The notes: generated from the sequence alone by a model not told the origin. Positions 27,515-36,894 are shown, numbered from the stretch's first letter. The stretch: 64,000 nt of DNA from Gluconacetobacter tumulisoli (GCF_014174155.1 NZ_JABEQM010000009.1:62001-126000); one strand, 5' to 3'. Numbers and translations are program-made.

Positions 27515-29413
27515 TCAGATCATGGCCGCAGCCACCTGTGCAGCCCTGGTGCCCTGTTTGAACGCGCCGGTGTAGTTTTGTGCGCCTTCCAGTTCGGAAT
27601 GGGCGATGATGATCCTGCCATACCCTTGCGCTACCACATCGCGCGGGGGCGGCTTGCCGCCTGTTCCATAGTAGAAGCCCGGTTGCTGAATGACGCGTGC
27701 ATGTCCCCAGCGGTTCAACACGATCCCCGCGATGTCACGCGCCGCGTCGAAGCCCTGCGGACCAAACATCCTCGTCATCTGGCTGCGGATCTGGCGCTCA
27801 TATTCCGCCCAGGAGGTGGACAGCAGACGCATCCTGCCCATCGTGCCTTGAACACGCGCATCATATCCTGGCGTGTATAGTCCCATATAGAAGGTGAGCA
27901 GGGCCGGCTTGTCTGGATGAAGGGGCGGATCGAACGACGGCGACGTCATGGTTCGGCGAATATTGGCTGAAAATCCGAACATGGTTCCATCGTCGAACCA
28001 CCGCGCGGCTGTCGCACCGAGATTGTAGAGAAAACGCCAATTATGAAGGGCGACATTCGCGATCATGGCGGGCGCGTAGGCAAAGCTCTGGTAGGCCGTC
28101 ATGATCTCGTCCGGCAAATCGGCAAGAATATGTTTGTTGACCCAGCCGCCCGATGCCATGACCACAGCCTTGCCCCGTGTCAGGGTCAGTTTTCCATCCC
28201 GCTCCCAGATCACTTCGACGCCTTCGGCGACGTTCCTGACGCGCGCCACCGTGGCATTCAGCCGGATTCGCGTGGTCTGACCGGGCCGGTCCAGGCGGTC
28301 GAAATGAATCGCGCCGCAATTGGCAGCATCAAACCCCGGTTCCACCGCACCAGGAATAAGCCCGGCGGCCAGATAGCGCGCCAGCAGGGCGTTCCCGCCA
28401 GGAAAGGACAGGGTCAGGGGATCGCGGCTGTTTCCCATCACGAGATGATGGCCGGTGCGTGCAGAAATGGCGTCCGCACCCACCCCGCCCAGCAATCCCA
28501 CCATCGGCTGCGCAAAGCCGGTGACCGCGGGGTCATATTTTTGCACGACTTCAAGATAATGCTTGTATGTCATGGTATCGAGCACGCGGGGATCGTCGGT
28601 ACCCGTATTGCCGACTTCGTCACGCCAGCGCGCAAGATCGGCCTTAACCGACCCGGACCAGGGCGTGCGCGCGAGGCCATCCCGCCAGATGTTAAGCACC
28701 CAGCCCGGCGTCTTCGCTCCGGTCTTCTGGTCAAAATAATAGGCGACGTCTACCTTCTGCTCGTCGAACCCGTCCATGTTGGAATAATTGTCAAGCGCGA
28801 AACGGAGCGGCCTGAGAGCCGTGTCCCATTTCTGAAAATCATAACTACGTGGAATGGAGAAATCGCGGAACATCTCGGCAAAAGGCGTAACGGCATCTTC
28901 CGCCGGCGGCAGAAAATCGTTCGAACCCTGGGGACCGATCAGTTTTATCCCATCGACCGAAAATTCATTCTGCCGGGCTTCGCCCCCGAATACCGGGTGG
29001 TTCTCCAGGATCAGGACACTCTTGCGTCCACCGGTCGCCTGGACGAATTGTCGTGCCGTCATCAGGCCGGTCAGGCCACCGCCGACGATCACAAGATCGA
29101 CCGACTCTCCATCGTCGTCGGCCCTTAATGCGCCGTCATACAGACCGTCACGGATCCGGTGCGCCGCACGCACGACTCTTCGGACATTGCCATTGGCCCG
29201 TGCATAATCGCCCACGCCGCCATAGCCGTCGAATATGGCGGGACTGCCGCTATCCTGCGCCATCGCATGCATGGGGCAAGACGCCCCAAGCAGGGATGCA
29301 CCGGCCCCAATCATTGTGGAATTGAGGAAATCCCGCCTGGTGATGCCCTTACCCATCCCCAGGCTGATATCTTCGCGGGAGAGACGCGCGCTGTCAGGTT
29401 TTTTGTCCATCAT
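27515..29413 (-). CDS. Tat-exported FAD-dependent oxidoreductase, spermidine dehydrogenase-like
   Basis: A 632-aa protein. Residues about 20-52 form a Tat signal (KGITRRDFLNSTMIGAGASLLGAS). The FAD Rossmann motif is DLVIVGGGLTGLMTARQF (about residues 106-123). The GGEARQNEF, GPQGSNDF and GGVGADAISARTGHHL blocks and the C-terminal GYGRIIIAHSELEGAQNYTGAF resemble SpdH, the Pseudomonas spermidine dehydrogenase that cleaves polyamines to an aldehyde plus an amine. The start ATG at 29413 is followed by an alternative Met one codon later. No other polyamine gene is adjacent, so the substrate is a family-based guess. Confidence 0.72.
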   Translation of the reverse strand: MMDKKPDSARLSREDISLGMGKGITRRDFLNSTMIGAGASLLGASCPMHAMAQDSGSPAIFDGYGGVGDYARANGNVRRVVRAAHRIRDGLYDGALRADDDGESVDLVIVGGGLTGLMTARQFVQATGGRKSVLILENHPVFGGEARQNEFSVDGIKLIGPQGSNDFLPPAEDAVTPFAEMFRDFSIPRSYDFQKWDTALRPLRFALDNYSNMDGFDEQKVDVAYYFDQKTGAKTPGWVLNIWRDGLARTPWSGSVKADLARWRDEVGNTGTDDPRVLDTMTYKHYLEVVQKYDPAVTGFAQPMVGLLGGVGADAISARTGHHLVMGNSRDPLTLSFPGGNALLARYLAAGLIPGAVEPGFDAANCGAIHFDRLDRPGQTTRIRLNATVARVRNVAEGVEVIWERDGKLTLTRGKAVVMASGGWVNKHILADLPDEIMTAYQSFAYAPAMIANVALHNWRFLYNLGATAARWFDDGTMFGFSANIRRTMTSPSFDPPLHPDKPALLTFYMGLYTPGYDARVQGTMGRMRLLSTSWAEYERQIRSQMTRMFGPQGFDAARDIAGIVLNRWGHARVIQQPGFYYGTGGKPPPRDVVAQGYGRIIIAHSELEGAQNYTGAFKQGTRAAQVAAAMI

Positions 29414-29416
29414 CCG

Positions 29417-29584
29417 CTATTCTACACGATGTGACTGTTGGTGCAGAAGCGTCTCCGTCGCCACGGCCGGTCGGAGGTGGAGAGGAGCGGAACCGGAAAC
29501 CGGCCTGGGCGGTGTAGCCGTTTCCGGCGGCGGTGGCCGGCAGCCGAGACGACTGTGCGGACGGATGGTATTGTAATGCCGACG
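29417..29584 (-). mobile_element. IS3-family transposase C-terminal scar
   Basis: The minus-strand frame reads YNTIRPHSRLGCRPP, the hallmark that follows the last catalytic Glu of IS3-family (IS407/IS51-like) transposases, then an Ala/Pro-rich tail ending at a stop at 29417. The rest of the transposase is missing: homology ends at the poly-C tract (29585-29598). It is a truncated IS end. Confidence 0.6.
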
Positions 29585-29598
29585 CCCCCCCCCCCCCC
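29585..29598 (+). repeat. Homopolymer tract of 14 C residues
   Basis: An uninterrupted run of 14 cytosines lies between the IS3 scar and the second integrase relic. No intact gene spans it, so phase variation is not supported; slippage or a sequencing-length uncertainty is more likely. Confidence 0.85.
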
Positions 29599-29779
29599 GC
29601 CAGCGGCAAAAGCCGACACACGACGTCTGTATTCCGGCTACGCGCCGCAAGTCGCCGCAAATCAGAAGCCGGATAACCTTCCCATAGCTTCACCGCCGTC
29701 GTCATCAGCCAGATCCTCCCCCAGCAAGAGAATCAGAGCCGCGGTCAGCCGTCACTTCACACACGAGTCAGTGGCCACG

Positions 29780-30050
29780 CTCTTTGATATAGCTGACACC
29801 GCAGTAAGGAGTACAGCTCCGCAAGAAAACCGTTTAAATTGGTCGATTCGCAAGAGCTTTTCGAATGGCGCGCATCTGTGGCGCATGAAATATCGATATG
29901 GAGGCAAAGAGAAACTGCTGTCCTCTGGGGCATATCCCAGGCCTCCTTGGTGGCCGCCCGGCGGGCGTGCGCACGCCTGAAGGCCGTTACCATCCGCTGG
30001 CCGACGGGTATCCGCGCGGGTGCGGAATTCGCGATGCCGACAAACGGCTG
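29780..30050 (+). pseudogene. Fragment of a P4-type tyrosine integrase
   Basis: Two plus-strand frames alternate to give the start of a P4-like integrase: DIADTAVRSTAPQEN, then LVDSQELFE in the second frame, GAHLWRMKYRYGGKEKLLS and GAYP in the first, and QASLVAARRACARL in the second. This is the arm-type DNA-binding domain (DUF4102) and its GXXLWRXKYR motif. The catalytic domain is absent. It is a different integrase type from the relic beside tRNA-Ser. Confidence 0.65.
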
Positions 30051-30245
30051 ACACGGGTGCGGGCGGGCCGGTTGCGCGGCGGCGCGCTCGGCCTTATCGG
30101 CGTAAAAAGGCTTTTCATTGGAAATCACCGTTTGTAAATCCTTTACAGAAATACAGCGTGATTACCGGTTTCCACCTTCCTGCATGGGGCGTGATGGCGT
30201 TACGCCTTGTGACGCCACGCCTTCCAAGGATAACGGAACCGTCAC

Positions 30246-31841
30246 ATGTCATATCAGGAATCGGCAACCACCAAGCTCAACCATATCATCCAGGCCAAGC
30301 AGGGCACCTGGGGCGGGATCAACCCCGAATATGTGGTCCGCATGCGCCTCCAGAACCGTTTTCAGACCGGGCTGGACATCGCGCGCTACACGGCCGCCAT
30401 CATGCGTCAGGACATGGCCGCCTATGATGCCGATCCGACGCAGTACACCCAGTCTCTGGGGGCTTGGCACGGCTTCATCGCGCAGCAGCAGATGATCTCG
30501 GTGAAGAAGCATTTCGGTTCGCTCAAGGGCCGTTACCTGTATCTGTCGGGCTGGATGATCGCGGCGCTGCGCTCGGAATTCGGACCGCTGCCCGACCAGT
30601 CGATGCACGAGAAGACGGCGGTGCCCGCGCTGATCGAGGAAATCTACACCTTCCTGCGCCAGGCCGACGCCCGTGAACTCGGCATGCTGTTCCGCGATCT
30701 CGATGCCGCGCGGGAAGCGGGCGACGCGGCGCGCGAGGTCGAGACCCAGGCGAAGATCGACAATTACCAGACCCACATCGTGCCGATCATCGCCGATATC
30801 GATGCGGGTTTCGGTAATGCCGAGGCGACCTACCTGTTGTCGAAGAAGATGATCGAGGCCGGCGCCTGCGCCATCCAGATCGAAAACCAGGTGTCGGACG
30901 AAAAGCAGTGCGGCCATCAAGACGGCAAGGTCACGGTGCCGCACGAAGACTTCCTGGCGAAGGTGCGCGCCGTCCGCTACGCGTTCCTGGAACTGGGGGT
31001 GGAAGACGGCGTGATCGTCTGTCGCACCGACAGCCTGGGCGCCGGCCTGACCAAGCAGATTGCCTACAGCAGCGAACCGGGCGACCTGGGCGACCAATAC
31101 AACGCCTATCTGGATTGCGAGGAGGTGACAGACGGCACTGTGCGCAATGGCGACGTGATTATCGCCCGCCACGGCAAGCTGCTGCGCCCGAAGCGCCTGC
31201 CCAGCAACCTCTACCAGTTCCGTCCGGGCACCGGTGCCGATCGCTGCGTGCTGGACTGCATCACCGCATTGCAGAACGGCGCCGACCTGCTGTGGATCGA
31301 AACCGAAAAGCCCCATATCGAGCAGATCGCCGGCATGATGGATCGCATCCGCGATGCCGTGCCCAATGCCAAGCTGGTCTACAACAACTCGCCGTCCTTC
31401 AACTGGACGCTCAATTTCCGCCAGCAGGTCTTCGATGCCTGGAAGGAAGAAGGACGCGACATCTCGGCCTATGACCGCGCGAAGCTGATGGCGCAGAACT
31501 ACGACGATACCGACCTGGCGACGGAGGCCGACCTGCGCATCCGCTCGTTCCAGCGGGATGCGGCGAAGCGGGCCGGCATTTTCCATCACCTCATCACGCT
31601 GCCCACCTATCACACGGCGGCACTGTCGACCGACAATCTCTCCAAGAGATATTTCGGCGACGAGGGGATGCTGGGCTACGTCCAGAACGTCCAGCGCGAG
31701 GAAATCCGCCAGGGGATCGCATGCGTCAAGCACCAGAACATGGCCGGTTCGGACATAGGCGACGACCATAAGGAGTATTTCGCCGGCGAAGCGGCGCTGA
31801 AGGCCGGCGGCGCACATAACACCATGGGGCAGTTCGGCTGA
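30246..31841 (+). CDS. aceA: Isocitrate lyase, long Pseudomonas-like type
   Basis: A 531-aa isocitrate lyase, of the longer Pseudomonas-like group rather than the 430-aa E. coli type. The family's active-site loop is EKQCGHQDGK at about residues 219-228 (Cys nucleophile in KQCGH). Mg/substrate segments are IADIDAGFGNAEATY and QIENQVSDEK, and NNSPSFNW is the conserved C-terminal block. It splits isocitrate to glyoxylate and succinate, allowing growth on acetate. It stands alone with its own strong terminator; no malate synthase lies in this window. Confidence 0.95.
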   Translation: MSYQESATTKLNHIIQAKQGTWGGINPEYVVRMRLQNRFQTGLDIARYTAAIMRQDMAAYDADPTQYTQSLGAWHGFIAQQQMISVKKHFGSLKGRYLYLSGWMIAALRSEFGPLPDQSMHEKTAVPALIEEIYTFLRQADARELGMLFRDLDAAREAGDAAREVETQAKIDNYQTHIVPIIADIDAGFGNAEATYLLSKKMIEAGACAIQIENQVSDEKQCGHQDGKVTVPHEDFLAKVRAVRYAFLELGVEDGVIVCRTDSLGAGLTKQIAYSSEPGDLGDQYNAYLDCEEVTDGTVRNGDVIIARHGKLLRPKRLPSNLYQFRPGTGADRCVLDCITALQNGADLLWIETEKPHIEQIAGMMDRIRDAVPNAKLVYNNSPSFNWTLNFRQQVFDAWKEEGRDISAYDRAKLMAQNYDDTDLATEADLRIRSFQRDAAKRAGIFHHLITLPTYHTAALSTDNLSKRYFGDEGMLGYVQNVQREEIRQGIACVKHQNMAGSDIGDDHKEYFAGEAALKAGGAHNTMGQFG

Positions 31842-31901
31842 ATCCAAGCACCCCCGGCGTGCAGGAATAACAACAAGCAATAACGGTTATCGCGCCTTCT
31901 G

Positions 31902-31934
31902 GCCCGGTCTTCCCAGCGAAGACCGGGCTTTTTT
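31902..31934 (+). terminator. Strong rho-independent terminator after aceA
   Basis: GCCCGGTCTTC pairs perfectly with GAAGACCGGGC across a five-base loop (CCAGC), followed by six T residues. It lies 60 bp after the aceA stop. Confidence 0.93.
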
Positions 31935-32320
31935 GCGGGCATGGGCTTGGCATCGAACGAGGGTTTCCCGCGTTTCCTTCCTGTTTCCGGGAGGATGTCG
32001 CAATGGATCGGTAAGCCCTCGGACTGCGAAAGCCTGCGGGATCGCCAGCCGGACATCCTTCCGCTGGCGGCATCGTTGTCCTGCTGTCCCCCTCCCGTGC
32101 GCAGCCTGCACCCATGAGCGGCATTGTTGAGGGGGAATGAGACCTCTTTCGCCGGCCTTTCAAGGGACTGCACGCCTCGACCCACCCGAAGCACGGCAGC
32201 ACCCCACCACGTCCGGCCGCCGCCATCGGGGCACACCCATGCAAGATCGAATTTCGGGGCGGCGCAAGCTGAGAGTTGCATCCGTCGTCGTCCGGTCATA
32301 GCTCATAGGAGAAGCCGCTC
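31935..32320. other. Intergenic region with no recognised gene
   Basis: No reading frame on either strand has a recognisable domain, a ribosome site and GC3-biased codon use together. The segment may be a worn scar, since IS and integrase fragments flank it, but nothing in it could be named. Confidence 0.5.
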
Positions 32321-33079
32321 ATGACCATTCGCGTCGGCGTCGCTGGCTGGTCGATTCCATCCGCGCTTGCCGGACAGTTTCCCTCGGTCGGCACACATCT
32401 TGAACGCTATGGCGCGCGCTTCTCGGCTGTCGAGGTTAACAGCTGTTTCTATCGATCGCACCGACGCACGACGTATGAGCGCTGGGCAGCAAGCGTGCCG
32501 CCCGAGTTCCGCTTCTCCGTCAAACTGCCCAAGACGATCACGCATGAGCGCCGCTTGATAGATTGTCGGACCCTCGTCGAGCGATTTGCCGAGGAAACGA
32601 GCGGCTTGGGTGACAAACGTGGTCCCGTCCTGGTTCAGCTCCCCCCGAGTTTCGCCTACCCCGGCGACGTCGCCGAACGATTCATCGATGAGCTGAAGGC
32701 CACGATTACCGGACCTGTCGTTTTGGAGCCGAGACATGCCAGCTGGTTCCTGCCGGAGGTCGAGCACATGTTAAGGAGGCAGCAGGTGTCCCGGGTCGCG
32801 GCGGATCCGGCCAAACCATTGCTTGCGGCGCAACCCGGAGGCTGGAGCGGCCTCGCCTATTTTCGACTGCACGGCTCCCCTCGCATCTACGAGTCGACTT
32901 ATGGAAAAGAGGCCATTGAAGCTCATGCGAAAGCCGTTGCTTCGCTCACCACGCGCGGCGCCGATGTTTGGACGATCTACGACAACACCACCTATGGTGC
33001 CGCCACGCAGAATGCGTTTCAGCTTGTAGAAGCTTTCGTTGAACACAAACTCGGAAACGACTTGTTCAATTGCCGATAA
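32321..33079 (+). CDS. DUF72 family protein (YecE-like)
   Basis: A 252-residue TIM-barrel-like protein. The DUF72 signature includes VGVAGWSIP at the start, LERYGARFSAVEVNSCFYR, FSVKLPKTITH, LVQLPPSFAY, VLEPRHASW and YFRLHGSPRIY. The biochemical role of this widespread family is unclear. AT content and several non-GC3 codons (for example runs of tcg/cgt mixed with gtt/aat) are slightly higher than in neighbours. It lies between mobile-element scars, so transfer is possible. Confidence 0.85.
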   Translation: MTIRVGVAGWSIPSALAGQFPSVGTHLERYGARFSAVEVNSCFYRSHRRTTYERWAASVPPEFRFSVKLPKTITHERRLIDCRTLVERFAEETSGLGDKRGPVLVQLPPSFAYPGDVAERFIDELKATITGPVVLEPRHASWFLPEVEHMLRRQQVSRVAADPAKPLLAAQPGGWSGLAYFRLHGSPRIYESTYGKEAIEAHAKAVASLTTRGADVWTIYDNTTYGAATQNAFQLVEAFVEHKLGNDLFNCR

Positions 33080-33089
33080 AGCTGATGGC

Positions 33090-33375
33090 TCAACTGAAGC
33101 AGCGACCTGTCAGGGGTCTCGAGGTCGGCGCAGGTCGCTTCGAAAGAATGGCAATGAAACAGCACGCCTTCGGCCCGCATGGCCTGGATATCCGCAGGCG
33201 TCTAACCCTTGTCGCCGACAACCTGAAATGGTTCGCATGGCGGGCGGTCGATCATGTCTGTGCGAATGGCAGTTCGTGCGCCTGACCGGGAGCAAGGATG
33301 AAAATGACGACCCGGCCACGTCAGCGACTATGCAGATCTTGGCTCCATAACCACCACAAAAGCGGCCCGGTGCCA
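33090..33375 (-). mobile_element. IS5-family transposase scar
   Basis: Reading the minus strand across frames gives GYGAKICIVADVAG, then VIFILAPGQAHELPFA, then DMIDRPPCEPFQVVGDKG followed by a stop where a Tyr is expected. This is the order of an IS5/IS427-type DDE transposase. Frame changes around 33305 and a stop near 33210 show it is dead. Ends of the IS were not identified. Confidence 0.55.
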
Positions 33376-33379
33376 GTGG

Positions 33380-33684
33380 CCTAGGGCAGTCGAGAAGACC
33401 CCGTCAAAGGCTTGTCCACGTTCCTGCACCTGACAGGGCCTAATACCGGCTCGGAAAGAGGCGGACGCTCTGCAGGATTCCCCTGGGAGCTGAAATCTGA
33501 TTCGATAGCGCGTTGATGCCAGTTCGAATGGGGCACGGCGGTCAGGCTCATGCGGGCCAGTGTTGCCTTTGTACGAGCGAGCATAAGCTGCTGATTTACG
33601 TCGCCCGCCACCACCGTGCTGGGACTGTGTTAGCGTAAGATCAAACCAGCTTTAGGGCAAAACCCCTACTAACCCATTGGAAAA
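33380..33684. other. Intergenic region with no recognised gene
   Basis: A small minus-strand open frame (33381-33614) has no recognisable motif. It may be more of the transposase scar's flank or an unrelated relic. Nothing else is seen before the tRNA. Confidence 0.45.
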
Positions 33685-33759
<75 letters not shown>

Positions 33760-33849
33760 AACGTGGGACGGGCGCTTCCTACCGTCTCTGCCCGCGGGTT
33801 GCAAGCCCCCGCGATCGGAAATCGGCATATCCCCGCCCCGCAGGGGTGA

Positions 33850-34263
33850 TCAGTCGTCGCGATGGATCTTTTCCATCCGCTCGTGCCGCTCCTGGGCCTC
33901 GATCGACAGGGTGGCGATAGGGCGGGCCTCCAGCCGCTTCAGGCCGATAGGCTCACCCGTTTCCTCGCAATAGCCGTAGGTCCCGTTCTCGACCCGCAGC
34001 AGCGCCTGGTTGATCTTGGAAATCAGCTTGCGGGCGCGGTCGCGGGTACGCAGTTCCAGCGCCCGGTCGGTCTCGACACTGGCGCGGTCGGTGATGTCGG
34101 CCTCGTGGATGCCACCTTCGGACAGGCTGGCCAGGGTCTCGTCCGCTTCCTTCAGCAGGTCGGCCCGCCATTTCAGCAGCTTCTGGCGGAAATATTCCAC
34201 CTGCAGCGGGTTCATGAATTCCTCGGCTTCCGAGGGGCGGTAATCGGGAGGCAGTGTAATCAT
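33850..34263 (-). CDS. dksA: RNA polymerase-binding factor DksA
   Basis: A 137-aa DksA with coiled-coil residues about 33-110 (ETLASLSEGGIHEADITDRASVETDRALELRTRDR), including the DxxDxAS tip, and a C-terminal globular part. Of the four zinc-binding cysteines of E. coli DksA only one is kept (YGYCEETGEPIG). The second site reads ARPIATLS, as in the zinc-independent alphaproteobacterial form. It acts with ppGpp at RNA polymerase in the stringent response. It lies between the tRNA and an outer-membrane efflux gene. ATG 34263 matches normal length. Confidence 0.93.
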   Translation of the reverse strand: MITLPPDYRPSEAEEFMNPLQVEYFRQKLLKWRADLLKEADETLASLSEGGIHEADITDRASVETDRALELRTRDRARKLISKINQALLRVENGTYGYCEETGEPIGLKRLEARPIATLSIEAQERHERMEKIHRDD

Positions 34264-34448
34264 GATACGCGTCCTTGAAGTTCGCCCCCGGACGAGACTT
34301 CGCCGGACAGGGGCCCGCCGCGAAACGGGCGGCTTATACGCTGCCCACCGCCATCCGCCAAGCCCGAACGCACCTTAAAATCGCCGCAATCCGCCCGAAT
34401 CCGGGCAAATCCGGCCGATTCCTATCGAAACGACCTGCGTGCCGGACC

Positions 34449-36056
34449 TCAGGCCGGACCGTGGGAGGCGGCGGATTGCGGCAGCGTCGCCACCTGGGGG
34501 GCGGCAGCCCGGTCGGGGAAGGCGGTTTCCCATCCGCCGCCCAGCGCGGCATAAAGCTGCACCAGGTTGGTCGACAGGGTGGCGGTGCTGGTCGTCAGGT
34601 CGGTCTGCGCCGCCAGGACCCGCCGTTCCGCGTCCAGCACCGTCAGGAACGTCACCATGCCGTGACGATACTGGTCGCGCGCCAGATCCAGCGACCGTCC
34701 GTCGGCGGCGACCTGGCGCGCCAGGCTGTCATGACGCATCTGTTCGTCGCGATAGGCGGTCAGGGCGTTGTCCACCTCATGCCAAGCGCCCAGGACCGTC
34801 CGGCGATAGGAAATCGCGGCCTCCTGCTGCGCCGCCTTGCGCAGTTCCAGCTGCCCGCGCAGCCGCCCGCCCTGGAAGATCGGCAGGCTGATCGACGGGC
34901 CGACATTCCAGGCCCGCGCGTTCCAGAACCCCAGGTCGCGGAACGACAGCGACTGGAAGCCGAACCCCGCGTCGATGGTCACCCGGGGATAGAACTCGGC
35001 CACGGCCTCCCCGACCTGGGCGGTGGCGGCGTGCAGCTGCGCCTCCGCCTGGCGGATGTCGGGGCGGCGGCGCGCCAGTTCGGACGGCAGGCCGGCGGGC
35101 ACGCGGGGCGGCACCGGCGGAATGTCGGTGTCCTTCAGCAGTTCGCCCGCCAGGGCGGCGGGCGGCGCCCCCAGCAGCAGGCTCAACGCATTCACCTGAA
35201 CGGCGATCTGCTGCTCCATCTGCGGGATGCGCGCGGTGACGGCGTCCAGCTGCGACTGCGCGCTCTGCACGTCCAGCTCGGTCACCAGGCCGGCGCTGTT
35301 GCGCTGCTGGCTCAGCTCCAGCGTGTGGGCGGCGGTGTCGCGATTGTCCATCAGGATCCGCAGCTGCGCCTGCGCCTCGCGCAGGGCGACGTAATCGCGC
35401 GCGACCTCGGCCATCTGGGCGGTCAGCACGCCGCGCCGTTCCTCGACCGATGTGTCGAGGTCGGCCGACGCGGCCTCGTACTGCCGGCGGACGCGGCCCC
35501 ACAGATCGACCTCCCACGTCGCGTCGATACTGTCGCGCCACTGGTCCAGCAATGGAATGGTGAACTGCCCCGACAGGTCGGACAGGTTGGTGCCGTTCAG
35601 GTTCAGCTGCTGGGACTTGCCGACATCGCTGACGATACGCTGCAGCATCTTGGTGCTGTATTGCGACCGGCTGTACGACCCGGCGGCGCTCAGCCCCGGA
35701 TAGCGTTCGGCCCCGGCGATACGCAGTTGCGACCGGCTTTGCGCCAGCCGGGCCGTGGCGATGGCGACCGACAGGTTTTCCGACGCCACCCGGCGCTCCA
35801 GCGCGGACAGCTCGGCATCGTGGAACACGTCCCACCAGGCCGGATCGGGGGCGGTGTCCACGATATCACTGGCGACCGGCCCCCGGGCCGGCCCGGGGTG
35901 TCCCGCCGACGCGGCCTTGGCGGACAATTCCCCCGGCCCCGTCCAGTGCGGCGGCGTCCACGGGGCGGGTTTATGGAAATCGGGCCCGACCGCGCATCCG
36001 CTCGCGACCGCCGACAGCCCGACGATGGCGGCCCGCCATGAATATCCCCTACGCAC
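34449..36056 (-). CDS. NodT-family outer-membrane efflux lipoprotein
   Basis: The start chosen is GTG 36056: an AGGGGG site lies upstream and the next residues form a lipoprotein signal ending in the lipobox AVASGC, about 20 residues in. ATG 36111 and GTG 36137 are possible but would put a long non-signal stretch first. The 535-aa mature channel has the NodT/OprM layout (VGPDFHKP, WWDVFHDAELSALE, and a second repeat with ARRPDIRQAEAQL and ISLPIFQGGRL). It belongs to a tripartite pump, but no RND pump or adaptor gene adjoins. It is divergent from tetR, whose operator lies between. Confidence 0.88.
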   Translation of the reverse strand: MRRGYSWRAAIVGLSAVASGCAVGPDFHKPAPWTPPHWTGPGELSAKAASAGHPGPARGPVASDIVDTAPDPAWWDVFHDAELSALERRVASENLSVAIATARLAQSRSQLRIAGAERYPGLSAAGSYSRSQYSTKMLQRIVSDVGKSQQLNLNGTNLSDLSGQFTIPLLDQWRDSIDATWEVDLWGRVRRQYEAASADLDTSVEERRGVLTAQMAEVARDYVALREAQAQLRILMDNRDTAAHTLELSQQRNSAGLVTELDVQSAQSQLDAVTARIPQMEQQIAVQVNALSLLLGAPPAALAGELLKDTDIPPVPPRVPAGLPSELARRRPDIRQAEAQLHAATAQVGEAVAEFYPRVTIDAGFGFQSLSFRDLGFWNARAWNVGPSISLPIFQGGRLRGQLELRKAAQQEAAISYRRTVLGAWHEVDNALTAYRDEQMRHDSLARQVAADGRSLDLARDQYRHGMVTFLTVLDAERRVLAAQTDLTTSTATLSTNLVQLYAALGGGWETAFPDRAAAPQVATLPQSAASHGPA

Positions 36057-36143
36057 CAGAACCGGCCCCCTGTCGCCCTCGATCCCGTCACCTCCGCCCC
36101 CTATCGACATGACGGGGCCCGGTATGACATTATCCACCGAAAC

Positions 36144-36162
36144 TGACCGACCCGTTCGGTCA
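36144..36162. promoter_or_regulatory. Palindromic TetR-type operator
   Basis: TGACCGA and TCGGTCA are perfect reverse-complement 7-bp arms separated by five bases. The site lies in the gap between the divergent efflux lipoprotein gene and the TetR gene, the usual place for a TetR autoregulatory operator. Binding is inferred. Confidence 0.72.
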
Positions 36163-36237
36163 GGACCTTACCCTATCGGCTTTCCATCCCGGGTCAATCC
36201 ACCCCGGGCGGGGAAACCACCGCAGGAGCCTTGTGCC

Positions 36238-36894
36238 ATGTCAGCCGACCCGTCCCCCCCCGCGCCGGACCTGCCGGGGGCATCGGCCGCCAAGCGGCAG
36301 CAGATCCTGGAGGGCGCCGCCCGGATCTTCGCCGCCCATGGCTACGAGGGCGCCAGCATGTCGCAGATCGCCCGCGACGCCGGCGTGTCCAAGGGAACGC
36401 TGTATAACTACTTCGACAGCAAGGCGACCCTGTTCTCGGCCTTCGTGCAGCAGAGCGCATGCCAGAACCTGCCACGCCTGTTCGAACCGATCGGCGAGAA
36501 ACGCACGCCCGAGGAAACGCTTGTGGGAATCGCGACCGCGATGATCCGCCTGACCATCTCGCCGGTGCCGCTGATGCTCCATCGGATCATCGTGTCCGAG
36601 GCCGCGGCCTTTCCGCATCTGGCCGAGACGTTCTGGCAGAACGGCCCGCAGAAGGCGATCGGCATCTTCTCCGGCTGGCTGGCCGAACGCTCGCGCGAGG
36701 GCGTGCTGGACGTGCCCGATCCGGCCCTGGCGGCGGAATTGTTCTATGCGCTGTGCCAGACGCGGATCACCGGGCGCAAACGCCTGCAGCTGCCCGTCGA
36801 TTCCGACCCGGCGCATATCGAGGCCATCGCCCGGCTTGCGGTGCGGGTCTTCCTCAACAGCTTCCAGCCCGGCCGGGACCGGACGCCCGTCTGA
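36238..36894 (+). CDS. TetR-family transcriptional repressor
   Basis: A 218-aa regulator. ATG 36238 follows a CAGGAG ribosome site; the frame extends far upstream without family sequence. The N-terminal HTH is QQILEGAARIFAAHGYEGASMSQIARDAGVSKGTLYNYFDSK. The C-terminal ligand domain resembles TetR_C of the AcrR/TtgR-like group (AMIRLTISPVPLMLHRIIVSE). It most likely represses the divergent efflux-channel gene and itself through 36144-36162. The inducer is unknown. Confidence 0.9.
   Translation: MSADPSPPAPDLPGASAAKRQQILEGAARIFAAHGYEGASMSQIARDAGVSKGTLYNYFDSKATLFSAFVQQSACQNLPRLFEPIGEKRTPEETLVGIATAMIRLTISPVPLMLHRIIVSEAAAFPHLAETFWQNGPQKAIGIFSGWLAERSREGVLDVPDPALAAELFYALCQTRITGRKRLQLPVDSDPAHIEAIARLAVRVFLNSFQPGRDRTPV

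Noticed and set aside
29585-29598. C14 tract as a phase-variation switch
   Set aside because: No intact gene or promoter spans it. It lies between two dead mobile-element fragments.
26700-30200. Second copy of the tRNA-Ser 3' end as a right-hand attachment site
   Set aside because: Looked for by eye across the region and not found; the element's far end is lost or elsewhere.
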